Notes under the pieces: model-generated
Databases searched by the model: none
The model's input: the letters and a program-made list of their open reading frames with translations, nothing else
Told to the model about the DNA's origin: nothing
In this document: positions 9,189 through 18,290 of the stretch, in pieces
Numbering within the stretch: position 1 is the stretch's first letter
Layout of the letters: each line of letters begins with the position of its first letter
Translations under genes and position numbers: made by a program
NCBI RefSeq assembly: GCF_003852895.1
Contig: NZ_QUSW01000003.1
Coordinates: forward strand, 648,816 to 712,815
Length of the DNA: 64,000 nucleotides
Reading direction: 5' to 3'
DNA from: Rhizobacter terrae
Lineage (GTDB): Bacteria; Pseudomonadota; Gammaproteobacteria; Burkholderiales; Burkholderiaceae_C

Positions 9189-11663
9189 TCAGCTCAACAC
9201 CCGCGCAATCGCCGCCGCGAGCATCTTCGAGTTGATCGGCTTGGACACGTAGTCGTTCATGCCCGAGGCCAGGTAGGCCTGCCGGTGCTCCACCATCGCG
9301 TTGGCCGTCATCGCGATGATCGGGATGGCCGACACGCCGTTGCCCAGTTGGCGGATTGCTCGCGTGGCGGTCTCGCCATCCATCTCGGGCATCTGGATGT
9401 CCATCAGCACCAGGTCGTAGTGCGCGTTCTGCACCTGGCTCACCGCCTCGATGCCGTTGGCCACGATGTCGCTGAAGTGGCCCATGTGGTCGAGGATGGC
9501 CTTGATGAGGATCTGGTTCACGCCGTTGTCCTCGGCCACCAGGATCCGCAGGCCCGCCATGTCGGACATGCCGATCATGGTGGAGTCCGCGCTGATGCGC
9601 TTGACGCCGTCGCCGTGCGCCATGGGCACGACCACGCGGAAGGTGCTGCCCACGCCCACGGCGCTGTCCACCTCGATGCGCCCGCCCATCAGGTCCACGA
9701 TCTCGCGGCTGATGGCCAGGCCCAGGCCCGTGCCGCCGTAGCGCCGCGCGGTGGTGGCATCGGCCTGCATGAAGCGGTCGAAGAGCTTGGGCATGGCGTC
9801 GGGCGCGATGCCGATGCCGGTGTCGTGCACGGCGATCGTCAGCTCGATGCGCGACTCGCCCAGCTGGCGGTGCGTGACCTCCACCTCCACGCTGCCGTGT
9901 TCGGTGAACTTCAGCGCATTGCCGATGAGGTTGAACAGCACCTGGCGCAGGCGGCTGGGGTCGCCTTCGAGCGACTCGGGCAAGTCCGGCGGCAGCTTCA
10001 GCCCCAGCGTCAGCCCCTTGGCCTGCGCGCGCACGGCCAGCAGCGACACGACCTCGTCGAACATGCCCGAGGGATCGAACTCGACGATCTCCAGCTCCAT
10101 GCGGCCGGCCTCGATCTTGGCGAGGTCGAGGATGTCGTTGATGACGGTCAGCAGCGTCTGCCCCGAGCTGCGGATGAGTTCGGCGAAGCGCCGCTGCTCC
10201 GGCGTGAGCGGCGTGTTCAGCAGCAGCCCGTTCATGCCCAGCACGCCGTTCAGCGGCGTTCGGATCTCATGGCTCATGGCCGCGAGGAACTGCGACTTCG
10301 ATTCGTTGGCCGCCTCGGCCGCAGCCTTGGCGCGCGACAAGGCCCGCTCGGCGGCGGTGATGTCGCGCGTGACGCTCACCACCCCGCCCTCGGGCGTGCG
10401 GCGCTCGATGGCGTGCACCACCATGCCGTGCGACAGCTCCTGCTCGTACATGCCGTTGCCGCTGCTGTGGATGGCCAGGCGCCGCTCCACCCAGGCCGAG
10501 CGCTCGGCGTCCGTGCCGTCGGGCAGCATCGCAGGCGCGGCCAGTTCGGCCAGCCGGCGGAACGGCAGGCCCACGGCGATCTCCTCCTTCACCCAGGGAA
10601 AGATTTCCACGTAGCGGCCGTTCCACGCGACCACGCGGTCCTGCGCGTCGCACAGCAGGAAGCCATCGCCCATGGAGCCCAGTGCCTGGTCCAGCGTGGC
10701 CTTGGCGCTGGCCACGTCGCTGCGCGCGCGCGCCAGGCGAGCCAGGTGCCAGTGGCTGAGCGCGCCGGCGGCGAGGATCATCGCGATGAAGGCGGCCGCC
10801 ACCCGCATGATGTCGCGGCGGTCGTTGCGCCAGCTGTCCAGTGCGGCGGTGATGGGAATGCTGGCCGCGATCAGCAGCGAGCGGTACAGCGTGGGCCGCG
10901 CGACCACGATGGCGGGTTCCGAGCCGAGCCGGTTGGCCATGCGCATGGGCATGCCATTGGCGTTGCGCGAGTCCAGCGGCGGCGTGAGCTTCTGGCCCAT
11001 CAGCCGCTCGTCGGGCGGAGCGCTGGCGATGAGCTGGCCGTCTTCGCGCTCGAAGGTGGCCGCCAGCCCGCGGATCTCGATGGCCTGCGCGAGCACGGTG
11101 TTGATGAGCGTCACCGGCACCTCGCCCACCGCCATGGCCCGCCGCGATTCGCTCAGGCGCAGCGGCCGGGCGAAGTACACGACGCGCTCGGAGGTGGCGA
11201 AGTTCACCACCGGTGCGCTGATGGCCAGCTGCGGCGACGACTGCGCGAACACCTCGCGGGCGAAGTCCTTGGGCAGGTCCACGCCCATGCGCTGGGTGTG
11301 GGCCTGGGCGGCGCCCAGTACGCTGCCGTCCTCGGCCAGCACGGCCACGTCGCGCACCAGCAGGTTGCGGCCGGCCATCTCCAGCAGCAGGCGGTTGGCC
11401 TGCGGCGCGTCCAGCGTGCCGTCGGGTTTGAGCGCGGGGCGCAGCAGCGAATCGGTGCCGGCCAGCAGCACGTCCACGCCCAGCAGCATGCGGTTCAGCG
11501 CGGCTTCGGCGCCGCTGGCAAAGCGCGTGGCCTTGGACTCGGCGTCGGCCAGCGCATCGTGCTCGCCGCGCGAGATGAGGTTGGCGGCCGATGCGAGCAC
11601 GGCCCCCACGAACAGGAGCACCACGCCCCAGATGACGGCTTGAGTCCGGCGCGGCAATGCCAT
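9189..11663 (-). CDS. Hybrid sensor histidine kinase/response regulator with periplasmic sensor and PAS
   Basis: 824 residues from ATG 11663, where a membrane signal-anchor begins; the frame stays open upstream to 11756. It has two membrane helices (about 8-30 and about 300-325) flanking a periplasmic domain, a PAS-like segment, HisKA with His465 (MSHEIRTPLNGVLGM), an HATPase domain (LFNLIGNALKFTEHG, GTGLGLAISREIVDLMGG) and a REC domain with likely Asp755 (LMDIQMPEMDGE). The architecture resembles BarA/TorS-type kinases without a visible Hpt domain. It starts 22 bp downstream of a TRAP-type binding protein on the same strand, which suggests that protein presents the ligand. Confidence 0.94.
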   Translation of the reverse strand: MALPRRTQAVIWGVVLLFVGAVLASAANLISRGEHDALADAESKATRFASGAEAALNRMLLGVDVLLAGTDSLLRPALKPDGTLDAPQANRLLLEMAGRNLLVRDVAVLAEDGSVLGAAQAHTQRMGVDLPKDFAREVFAQSSPQLAISAPVVNFATSERVVYFARPLRLSESRRAMAVGEVPVTLINTVLAQAIEIRGLAATFEREDGQLIASAPPDERLMGQKLTPPLDSRNANGMPMRMANRLGSEPAIVVARPTLYRSLLIAASIPITAALDSWRNDRRDIMRVAAAFIAMILAAGALSHWHLARLARARSDVASAKATLDQALGSMGDGFLLCDAQDRVVAWNGRYVEIFPWVKEEIAVGLPFRRLAELAAPAMLPDGTDAERSAWVERRLAIHSSGNGMYEQELSHGMVVHAIERRTPEGGVVSVTRDITAAERALSRAKAAAEAANESKSQFLAAMSHEIRTPLNGVLGMNGLLLNTPLTPEQRRFAELIRSSGQTLLTVINDILDLAKIEAGRMELEIVEFDPSGMFDEVVSLLAVRAQAKGLTLGLKLPPDLPESLEGDPSRLRQVLFNLIGNALKFTEHGSVEVEVTHRQLGESRIELTIAVHDTGIGIAPDAMPKLFDRFMQADATTARRYGGTGLGLAISREIVDLMGGRIEVDSAVGVGSTFRVVVPMAHGDGVKRISADSTMIGMSDMAGLRILVAEDNGVNQILIKAILDHMGHFSDIVANGIEAVSQVQNAHYDLVLMDIQMPEMDGETATRAIRQLGNGVSAIPIIAMTANAMVEHRQAYLASGMNDYVSKPINSKMLAAAIARVLS

Positions 11664-11685
11664 GGCGTCTCGTGCGGTCCCTGCT

Positions 11686-12747
11686 CTACTTGGCGCGCGC
11701 TTCTGCGCCCACCACCGGCCCGATGGTCTGGTTCCAGACCTCGGCGCAGCTTGCACCGCAGCGATGGACCCAGCGCGACAGGATGGTGTTGGCGAAGATG
11801 GTGCGGCGGCGGGCGTCGTCGGTGGGCGCGGGCTTGACCTCGGTCATGTGGAACTTGCGGCCGTCCACGCAGGCGGCACTGCCGATGTTGCAGGCGATGC
11901 CGTTGCCCGTCTCGCGCTCGGCCTCGTTCCAGATGGCGGTCTCCAGCTTGGGCAGCTCCTGCTTGAGCTTGGTGCGCAGGTCTGCCGGCAGGGCTTCCCA
12001 GGCGGCGATGTTGGCGCCGAAGATGGCCAGTCCCCAGCTCACCGGCATGGTGTGGATGTGGGTGGTGACGTCCGGCAGGCCGATGGTGTTGCCCGACATG
12101 GTGCCGGTGATCGCGCACTCGATGTTGCCGCTTTTCATGTTGGCCATGATCTCGGCGAAGCCGGTCTGCACCGGCGTGCCGCCCAGTGCCTCGATGAGGT
12201 CGGCCTGCGGCGGGCTGGAGGTGCGAGTGCGCCGTCCGGCCAGGTCGGCCAGGCTGGAGAAGGGCTTATTGCAGAAGATGACCTGCGCCGGGTAGGCGTA
12301 GATGGCCAGCAGCTCGATGCCGTAGCGATCGCGCAGGGTCTTCTCGAGGTAGGGGCGGAAGGCGGCGGTGGACTTGCGCACGACCGCCATGTCGGCGCTC
12401 AGGCCGGCGAGGTCGGGCGCGGCGAACGACGGTTCCTGCGCCGCGGTGAGGCTCAGCAGCGCCGTGCCGAAGGGGACCACGCCCAGCTGCATCAAACGCA
12501 GCATCTCCTGGCCGCGGATGCCGGCGCGGTCGAAGGGCACGATCTCGGCGGTGACACGGCCGCCGGTGAACTTGGGCAGCTCGCGCGTCCAGAAGGGCTC
12601 TTCCTGCCGGGTGTACTGGTTGATTTCCGCCAGCCCGCCGACGATGCGAAGGCGCTTCACCTCCGTTTGCGCGAGGCTCGTGCCCGTCAGCGCGACGGCC
12701 ATGACCACCGCGAGCAAGGCAGTCATGAATCGGTCAAAGCTCTTCAT
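11686..12747 (-). CDS. TRAP-type (DctP-like) periplasmic solute-binding protein
   Basis: 353 residues with a signal peptide (ALLAVVMAVALTGTSLAQ). The fold signature of DctP receptors is present: FWTRELPKFTGGRV, the FCNKPFSSLADLAGRRTRT arm with the conserved Arg that pairs with a substrate carboxylate, and IECAITGTMSGNTIGL. TRAP receptors normally sit with dctQ/dctM membrane genes; none is present here. Instead the gene lies immediately upstream of a hybrid kinase and probably shares its transcript, so a sensory rather than transport role is likely, by analogy with periplasmic partners of TorS-type sensors. The ligand is unknown. Confidence 0.88.
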   Translation of the reverse strand: MKSFDRFMTALLAVVMAVALTGTSLAQTEVKRLRIVGGLAEINQYTRQEEPFWTRELPKFTGGRVTAEIVPFDRAGIRGQEMLRLMQLGVVPFGTALLSLTAAQEPSFAAPDLAGLSADMAVVRKSTAAFRPYLEKTLRDRYGIELLAIYAYPAQVIFCNKPFSSLADLAGRRTRTSSPPQADLIEALGGTPVQTGFAEIMANMKSGNIECAITGTMSGNTIGLPDVTTHIHTMPVSWGLAIFGANIAAWEALPADLRTKLKQELPKLETAIWNEAERETGNGIACNIGSAACVDGRKFHMTEVKPAPTDDARRRTIFANTILSRWVHRCGASCAEVWNQTIGPVVGAEARAK

Positions 12748-12828
12748 TCACCATCCCTGGATTGACCGCATCCCATGTTGCGGTGCCGCACGCATGATGC
12801 AGCAGGGCGGCGAACCTGAAAAGCGGGT

Positions 12829-13470
12829 TCATCCTGCATTGCCGGGTTGTTTCACTTGTGCGGCCATGGCATGCGACATCTCCGAGCCCTGTCGGGCGAG
12901 ACCCGTGATCACGCCTTCCCGGTCTGCGGCAGGGCGGTTCTGGCTGACCTTCCACTTGCCTTCGAGCGAGGCCAGTTCGATTTCCAGCCCGACGATGGCC
13001 TTGAGCAGGCCTTGCGTGAAGCCCTGCGGCGCATCAGCCACCTTCCACGGCGCGTCGCGCGGCGCCTCGTGGCGGTCGGTGAGTTCGGACACCAGCTGCA
13101 GCACCCACTCGGGGTCGTCGCGGACCTGCAAGCGCCCGCGGGCCTGCACCATCACATAGTTCCAGGTCGGCACCACCATGCCGGTCTGCGCCTTGGTGGC
13201 GTACCACGATGGGGAAACGTAGGCCTGCGGCCCCTGGAAAACCACGAGGGATTCGGCGTCCTGCCGCGCCTCGCGCCACACCGGGTTGCCGCGGGCCACG
13301 TGCGCGCGCAAGGTGCCCAGCGGGCCGCGCTGTGCATCGAAGAGAAAGGGGATGCCGTTGGCCGACAGGCCCGCATCCGACTGGGTCACCAGCAGGCCGA
13401 AGGGATGCTCGCGCATCAAGGCGTGCAGCACCTCGGGCCGGGACTCGTCGAAATGCGCTGGCGTGTACAT
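12829..13470 (-). CDS. PaiB-like FMN-binding protein (putative negative transcriptional regulator)
   Basis: 213 residues. It matches the PaiB family: starts MYTPAHFDESR, then PFGLLVTQSDAGLSANGIPFLFD, HVARGNPVW, the flavin-binding region SLVVFQGPQAYVSPSWYATK, VPTWNYVMVQARG and C-terminal GLEIELASLEGKWKVSQNR. The family is a split-barrel FMN-binding fold named from Bacillus PaiB; in most species the target is unknown. It stands between the binding-protein/kinase operon and the c-di-GMP operon, with no clear partner. Confidence 0.9.
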   Translation of the reverse strand: MYTPAHFDESRPEVLHALMREHPFGLLVTQSDAGLSANGIPFLFDAQRGPLGTLRAHVARGNPVWREARQDAESLVVFQGPQAYVSPSWYATKAQTGMVVPTWNYVMVQARGRLQVRDDPEWVLQLVSELTDRHEAPRDAPWKVADAPQGFTQGLLKAIVGLEIELASLEGKWKVSQNRPAADREGVITGLARQGSEMSHAMAAQVKQPGNAG

Positions 13471-13509
13471 GGCGGCAAGTATGCCGTGCAGGCCGCCGCG
13501 TGGGGCCGT

Positions 13510-15969
13510 TCAGTGCAGCATCGTGCGCGATTCGCCATCGCTGCCGCGGTGGCGCGCCGTCCAGCTCACCGACCAGTCGGTGAATTCGCTGGCGGCCATG
13601 GGCCGGCCCATGTGGAAACCCTGGGCCTGGTCGCAGTTCAGGTCGCGCAGCATGTCCCAGACCTTGGCGTTCTCCACGCCTTCGGCGACCACCGACAGGC
13701 CCAGGTTGTGGGCGAGGTCGATGGTGGAGCGCACGATCTTGGCGTCGTCGGCGTCCTTCTCCATGCTCAGCACGAAGCTCTTGTCGATCTTGAGCTCGTC
13801 CACCGGCAGGCGCTTGAGGTAGGCCAGCGACGAGTAACCGGTTCCAAAATCATCGATGGACAGCTTGAAGCCCAGCGCCGACAGCCGGTCCAGCGTGGCC
13901 TGTGCGCGCTGGGGGTCGTCCATGATCGCGCTCTCGGTGATCTCCAGGCAGAAGGCCTCGGCCGGCACGCTGTGCTTGACCAGCAGCGAGTCGAATTTCT
14001 GGGGCAGCTCCGGGTCCAGCAGGTCGCGGGTGGACAGGTTCACCGACAGCGTGATGCGCAGGCCTTCGCTGTGCAGCCGCCGCCAGTGGCGCGCGGCTTC
14101 CTCGAACACCCACATGGTGATGGTGCGAATGAAGCCGGTCTGCTCCGCGAACGGAATGAACTGCATGGGCGGCACCATGCCGCGCACCGGATGCTGCCAG
14201 CGCACCAGCGTCTCCGCGCCCATCACCTTGCCGCTGTCCAGCGCCAGCTTGGGCTGCAGGAACAGGCGCAGCTGGCCTTCGCCCACCGCCAGGCGCAGCT
14301 CGCTCATGAGTGACAGGGTCTGCGCGCTGGACAGGTCGATGGACGGGTCGTACACCAGCGGACCGCTGGTCTGGCGCTTGGCGCTGTACATCGCCACTTC
14401 GGCACGAGAGAGCAGCACGTCGGCATCGCCCGCATGCGTGGGCCAGCAGGCCAGGCCGATGCCCGCGCCCATGTCCACCGTGTGCTCCTCCAGCGACAGC
14501 GCCACGTCGAAGGCGCGCTCGATGCGCTGCGCCACGCTTTGCGCGAGCGCCAGGTCGCCGTTGCGCAGCAGCACCGCGAATTCGTCGCCGCCCAGGCGCG
14601 CGACCAGGTCGGCGCCGCGCACCGACTGCTGGCTCAGCCGCTCGGCCACGCGCATCAGCAGCAGGTCGCCGAAGCGGTAGCCCAGCACGTCGTTCACGTG
14701 CTTGAAGCGGTCCAGGTCCAGCATGATGACCGACACCGTGCCCGAGCCGAGCTGCTCGGCTTCGCGGATGGCTTCATGCACGGCATCGCGGAACTGCACG
14801 CGGTTGGGCAGGCCGGTGAGGCTGTCCCAGTACGCGAGCTTGAGGATCTGTGCCTGCTTGTCGGCCACGCTCACGCGCATCTGCTCGAAGGCCTGCGCCA
14901 GGTGGCCGATTTCATCGTTGCGGCGCACGCCCGTCGTCACCGGTGTGCTGTAGTCGCCCGCACCCAGGCGGTCGGCGGCGGAGGACAGCCTGCGCAGCGG
15001 CGTGGTGAGCCGGCCGGCGGTGAGCACGCCGAAGACACTGAAGGCCGCGAAGCCGACCAGCGTCACCAGCAGCAAGGCGAGCTGCAGGTCGCGCGGCAGC
15101 TTGACGGCCTCGTCCACCGACAGCGAGATGACCGCCAGCACCGAGCCGCCCACGCTGGCGGTGTCGGGCGTGTTCAGCCACATGGGATGCACGCCCAGCT
15201 CCTCGCCGTGGACGGTGATGTTGGCGGTGGCCTGGCCGTCGCGGCGCAACTGGCCCCAGCTCTGGCGCGCCAGCCACCCGGCTTCCGCCGCGGGCAGGCT
15301 CGACAGGCTGGGCACCCAGTTGTCGCTGTTGGCGGGCTGCGACAGCAGCGTCACGTTCAGGGCCGACAGGCTCTGCATGTCGGAGGCCAGTCGCATGTCC
15401 AGCGGTACGCCCATCAGCACCCAGCCCACGGTGAGCGGCGCCTTGATGGGCACCATCACCACCTGGTGCGGGCGGCCGCCGAGCAGGGCCACCTGGCTGG
15501 CGCGGCCCTGCGACAGCGCACCCGCGGCCAGGCGCGACACGAGGGCCGCCAGGTCGGCCGTGTCGTGATGTCCGGCGGCGGCGCGCAGTTCGAAAGAGGT
15601 GGTGACGAGCGCCGCCTGTGTCGCACCGATGCGCGCGCCGTGGTTGGCCAGCACCGAGGCGATGGTGTCGCTGTCGTTGCTGCTCACCGCCTCGCGAAAA
15701 CCGTAGTCCGAAGCCAGCAGACGCGCGCCTTCGATCAGCGTCTGTGCCTGGCGGTCGAGCAGGCTTTGCAGCACCCGGCCGCCCACCATCAGCTTCTCGG
15801 GCACCACGTTGTGCGCATGGCGTGTGAGGCTGGCCTGCAGCGCGGTGTAGCTGGCGATCTGCACGATCAGCAGCAGGCCCAGGAACATGGCGATCACCCG
15901 AGCGCCGATCGAGCCGCGCAACCAGCGGTCGGCGCGCGACAGCAGTGGTGTGGCGCTCAAGAAGCTCAT
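13510..15969 (-). CDS. GGDEF/EAL protein with periplasmic sensor (c-di-GMP turnover)
   Basis: 819 residues. One membrane helix near 25-45, a periplasmic sensor of about 260 residues, a second helix (about 300-325), HAMP, GGDEF and EAL. The cyclase signature is intact (GGDEF at 460-464 in RLGGDEFAVLL). The phosphodiesterase signature is ETL rather than EAL, keeping the metal-binding Glu586, with NLSTRDLL, LEITESAIM, IDDFGTGYSSLAYLKRLP and AEGVE also present, so both activities are possible. Start ATG 15969 overlaps the stop of the cupredoxin-like gene, indicating coupled translation. The frame is open far upstream, but that sequence is only the shadow of the coupled gene. Confidence 0.94.
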   Translation of the reverse strand: MSFLSATPLLSRADRWLRGSIGARVIAMFLGLLLIVQIASYTALQASLTRHAHNVVPEKLMVGGRVLQSLLDRQAQTLIEGARLLASDYGFREAVSSNDSDTIASVLANHGARIGATQAALVTTSFELRAAAGHHDTADLAALVSRLAAGALSQGRASQVALLGGRPHQVVMVPIKAPLTVGWVLMGVPLDMRLASDMQSLSALNVTLLSQPANSDNWVPSLSSLPAAEAGWLARQSWGQLRRDGQATANITVHGEELGVHPMWLNTPDTASVGGSVLAVISLSVDEAVKLPRDLQLALLLVTLVGFAAFSVFGVLTAGRLTTPLRRLSSAADRLGAGDYSTPVTTGVRRNDEIGHLAQAFEQMRVSVADKQAQILKLAYWDSLTGLPNRVQFRDAVHEAIREAEQLGSGTVSVIMLDLDRFKHVNDVLGYRFGDLLLMRVAERLSQQSVRGADLVARLGGDEFAVLLRNGDLALAQSVAQRIERAFDVALSLEEHTVDMGAGIGLACWPTHAGDADVLLSRAEVAMYSAKRQTSGPLVYDPSIDLSSAQTLSLMSELRLAVGEGQLRLFLQPKLALDSGKVMGAETLVRWQHPVRGMVPPMQFIPFAEQTGFIRTITMWVFEEAARHWRRLHSEGLRITLSVNLSTRDLLDPELPQKFDSLLVKHSVPAEAFCLEITESAIMDDPQRAQATLDRLSALGFKLSIDDFGTGYSSLAYLKRLPVDELKIDKSFVLSMEKDADDAKIVRSTIDLAHNLGLSVVAEGVENAKVWDMLRDLNCDQAQGFHMGRPMAASEFTDWSVSWTARHRGSDGESRTMLH

Positions 15970-16589
15970 GGCTGCGCCGCAGCCACCGGCAGCTTGACGG
16001 TCTGTTCGACGTCCGCGGCGGCGATGGTGAGGTTGGTGATGACTGCCTGCTGGTCGGCCGGCAGCCCGGCGTGCCAGACCTTCAACTTGTAAGCGCCGGC
16101 CGCCACCGAGGCGATCTGCGCACGGCCCGCGCTCGCGCTGACGGCATACAGCGGCGTGTCGACCACCACCACCCAACCCAGCATCTGGTCGTGGATGTTG
16201 CAGCCGAGCACCACGACGCCGGGCTTGTCGAAGACCACTGGCGTGCTGGGCGTGCCGGCGTACAGCTTCAGTTCGAAGTGCTTGGCGGGCGAGAAGGAAT
16301 AGACGTGGTGGCGCACCGTGTCGAAGTTCGGGAACTGCACGGCCGTGCCGACGGTGACGACGGTGACCTGCGGCGAGAACTGGCGCTTGGCCTGGCTGAT
16401 TTCCACGCCGGCCAGGGGCGCGACGGGCAGCTTGCCGGAGGCGGGCTCGAGCATCACCACCGCATGCGGCAACGGCTTGCCGGCGGCGTCGGTGACCTGC
16501 ACCGCCAGTGATGCTGCCTGGGCTGCCGGTGCGGCCAGTGCGGACAGGATGGCGATGCGGTGGAGGGCGAAACCCCGGGAGAACTTCAT
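15966..16589 (-). CDS. Periplasmic cupredoxin-like protein (methylamine-utilisation-type)
   Basis: 207 residues from ATG 16589, which gives a clean signal peptide (RIAILSALAAPAAQAASL); an alternative GTG lies at 16613. The plastocyanin-like pattern is visible: VGTAVQFPNFDTVRHHVYSFSPAK supplies a His, and VVVLGCNIHDQMLGW supplies the Cys...His...Met cluster typical of a type 1 copper site. A carboxypeptidase-regulatory-like beta-sandwich surrounds it. Such proteins are often labelled methylamine utilisation protein, but no mau genes are near. It is coupled by a 4-bp overlap to the GGDEF/EAL gene, suggesting copper or redox input to that sensor. Confidence 0.82.
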   Translation of the reverse strand: MKFSRGFALHRIAILSALAAPAAQAASLAVQVTDAAGKPLPHAVVMLEPASGKLPVAPLAGVEISQAKRQFSPQVTVVTVGTAVQFPNFDTVRHHVYSFSPAKHFELKLYAGTPSTPVVFDKPGVVVLGCNIHDQMLGWVVVVDTPLYAVSASAGRAQIASVAAGAYKLKVWHAGLPADQQAVITNLTIAAADVEQTVKLPVAAAQP

Positions 16590-16703
16590 GGGGGATGGGC
16601 AAATCACGGACACGGCGACGCCATGTCGACGATCTTCTATCGGCGGTGCGCGGGGGTGACTTGAGCCGGCTGGCAGGCAGACGTGACTTCGGTCACGGGC
16701 CTT

Positions 16704-17816
16704 TTACGAGGAAGACGCGATCACGCCGCCGCCGAGGCAGACCTCGCCGTCGTACAGCACGGCCGACTGCCCGGGCGTGACCGCCCATTGCGCCTGCGCG
16801 AAGCTGAGCGCGAACGCGCCATTCGCGCCCGCTGCCACGTCGCAGGCCGAATCCGCCTGGCGGTAGCGCGTCTTGGCTGCGATGGACACGGCAGCCGGCG
16901 CCTGGCCCGACACCCAGCTGGCGTCGTCTGCCCTCAGCGTGTGTGACAGCAGCCACGGATGGTCATGCCCTTGCACCACGTACAGGGTGTTCGCTGCCAT
17001 GTCCTTGCGCGCCACGAACCAGGGTTCGTGCTCGCTGCCGCCCTTGGCGCTCTTGCTTTCCTTCACCCCGCCGATGCCGATGCCCTTGCGCTGGCCCAGC
17101 GTGTAAAAGCTCAGGCCCACGTGCTCGCCGATCTTGCGGCCGCGGTCGTCCTTGATGGGGCCGGGCTGGTTGGCGAGGTAGCGGTTCAGGAACTCCCGGA
17201 AGGGCCGCTCGCCGATGAAGCAGATGCCTGTGGAGTCCTTCTTCTTCGCGTTGGGCAGGCCGATCTCGGCCGCGATGCGTCGCACCTCGGTCTTGGGCAG
17301 TTCGCCCACTGGGAACATCGTCTTGGACATCTGCGCCTGGTTCAGCCGGTGCAGGAAGTAGCTCTGGTCCTTCAGCGGGTCCAGGCCCTTGAGCAGTTCG
17401 AAGCGGCCGTCGCGCTCGCGAACCCTGGCGTAGTGGCCGGTGGCAATCTTCTGCGCGCCCAGGCGCATGGCATGGTCGAGGAAGGCCTTGAACTTGATCT
17501 CGGCGTTGCATAGCACGTCCGGGTTGGGCGTGCGGCCGGCCTGGTATTCGCGCAGGAACTCGGCGAAGACGCGGTCCTTGTAGTCGGCGGCGAAGTTGAC
17601 GTGCTCGATCTCGATGCCCAGCACGTCGGCCACGCTCGCGGCATCGAGGAAGTCCTGGCGCGAGGAGCAGTACTCGTCGTCGTCATCGTCTTCCCAGTTC
17701 TTCATGAAGATGGCGACGACCTCGTGGCCTTGCTGTTTGAGCAGGTGGGCGGACACGGCCGAGTCAACCCCGCCCGACAAACCCACCACCACGCGCTGCT
17801 TCTTTCCCGACGACAT
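16704..17816 (-). CDS. mnmA: tRNA-specific 2-thiouridylase MnmA
   Basis: 370 residues. It thiolates U34 of tRNA Lys, Glu and Gln wobble positions. The PP-loop SGGVDS is at residues 14-19, followed by [15 protein letters not shown]. The two active-site cysteines are in VLCNAEIKF (acceptor of sulfur) and [14 protein letters not shown]. The C-terminal barrel carries [15 protein letters not shown]. Length is normal for the family. A Shine-Dalgarno-like sequence is not obvious. Confidence 0.97.
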   Translation of the reverse strand: MSSGKKQRVVVGLSGGVDSAVSAHLLKQQGHEVVAIFMKNWEDDDDDEYCSSRQDFLDAASVADVLGIEIEHVNFAADYKDRVFAEFLREYQAGRTPNPDVLCNAEIKFKAFLDHAMRLGAQKIATGHYARVRERDGRFELLKGLDPLKDQSYFLHRLNQAQMSKTMFPVGELPKTEVRRIAAEIGLPNAKKKDSTGICFIGERPFREFLNRYLANQPGPIKDDRGRKIGEHVGLSFYTLGQRKGIGIGGVKESKSAKGGSEHEPWFVARKDMAANTLYVVQGHDHPWLLSHTLRADDASWVSGQAPAAVSIAAKTRYRQADSACDVAAGANGAFALSFAQAQWAVTPGQSAVLYDGEVCLGGGVIASSS

Positions 17817-17843
17817 GCCGGGATTGTAGGAAGCCCCGGCCGG

Positions 17844-18290
17844 TCAAGCCCGGGCGGGGACATTGCGCGCCGTGCCAAGCAAGGTGGCGCACAGGGTCTC
17901 GTGGTCGTGCTTGTCCACGGCGTACACGTCGGCAGCGCACACGGTGAGGTGCTTGCCGGCATCCACGACCCGACCGCGGGCGCGAAGGGTGGTGCCCTGG
18001 GCCGGCGCCACGATCTTGAGGCACGTGTCGATGGTGGCGTTCACGAGGCCCGGCTCCAGCAGCGTGCCGGCGGCCGAGACCGCGGCGAAGTCGGCAGCGG
18101 CGAAGATGGCCGTGGCCTGCAGCTGGCCCGGCCTGAAGCAGAAGGCATCGGCCACCGGAAGCTCCACCTCCGTGGTGCCGGGCTCGATGCGGGTGAAGCG
18201 CAGCCCCAGGGTCCGGGCCGCGGGCATGGCCAGCACCATGCGGCGCACGAGGTCGCACTGGGCAGCGCGGGGGTCGCTGTTCGAGGTCAT
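17844..18290 (-). CDS. Hotdog-fold (PaaI/YiiD-like) putative thioesterase
   Basis: 148 residues. The pattern LGLRFTRIEPGTTEVELPVAD, RPGQLQATAIFAAADFAAVSAAGTLL, LVNATIDTCLKIVAPAQGTTLRARGRVVDAGKHLTVCAADVYAV matches single-domain hotdog thioesterases of the PaaI or DUF4442 type that hydrolyse acyl-CoA. The catalytic Asp/Asn of well-studied enzymes is not confidently placed, so the substrate is open. Its start overlaps the stop of the MerR gene by 4 bp, so the regulator and enzyme are co-translated. Confidence 0.75.
   Translation of the reverse strand: MTSNSDPRAAQCDLVRRMVLAMPAARTLGLRFTRIEPGTTEVELPVADAFCFRPGQLQATAIFAAADFAAVSAAGTLLEPGLVNATIDTCLKIVAPAQGTTLRARGRVVDAGKHLTVCAADVYAVDKHDHETLCATLLGTARNVPARA

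Noticed and set aside
6254..11837. Frames of more than 900 codons antisense to both hybrid kinases
   Set aside because: They mirror the kinase codons and give His/Arg/Ala-rich protein without motifs. The kinase frames contain all catalytic boxes.
12748..12828. Possible small gene between the TRAP-type protein and the PaiB-like gene
   Set aside because: Only 81 bp, no start with a ribosome-binding site, and no conserved-looking peptide.
13510..16602. Single 1030-residue fusion of the GGDEF/EAL protein with upstream sequence
   Set aside because: The extra N-terminal part is an out-of-frame shadow of the cupredoxin-like gene; a signal-anchor starts at 15969.
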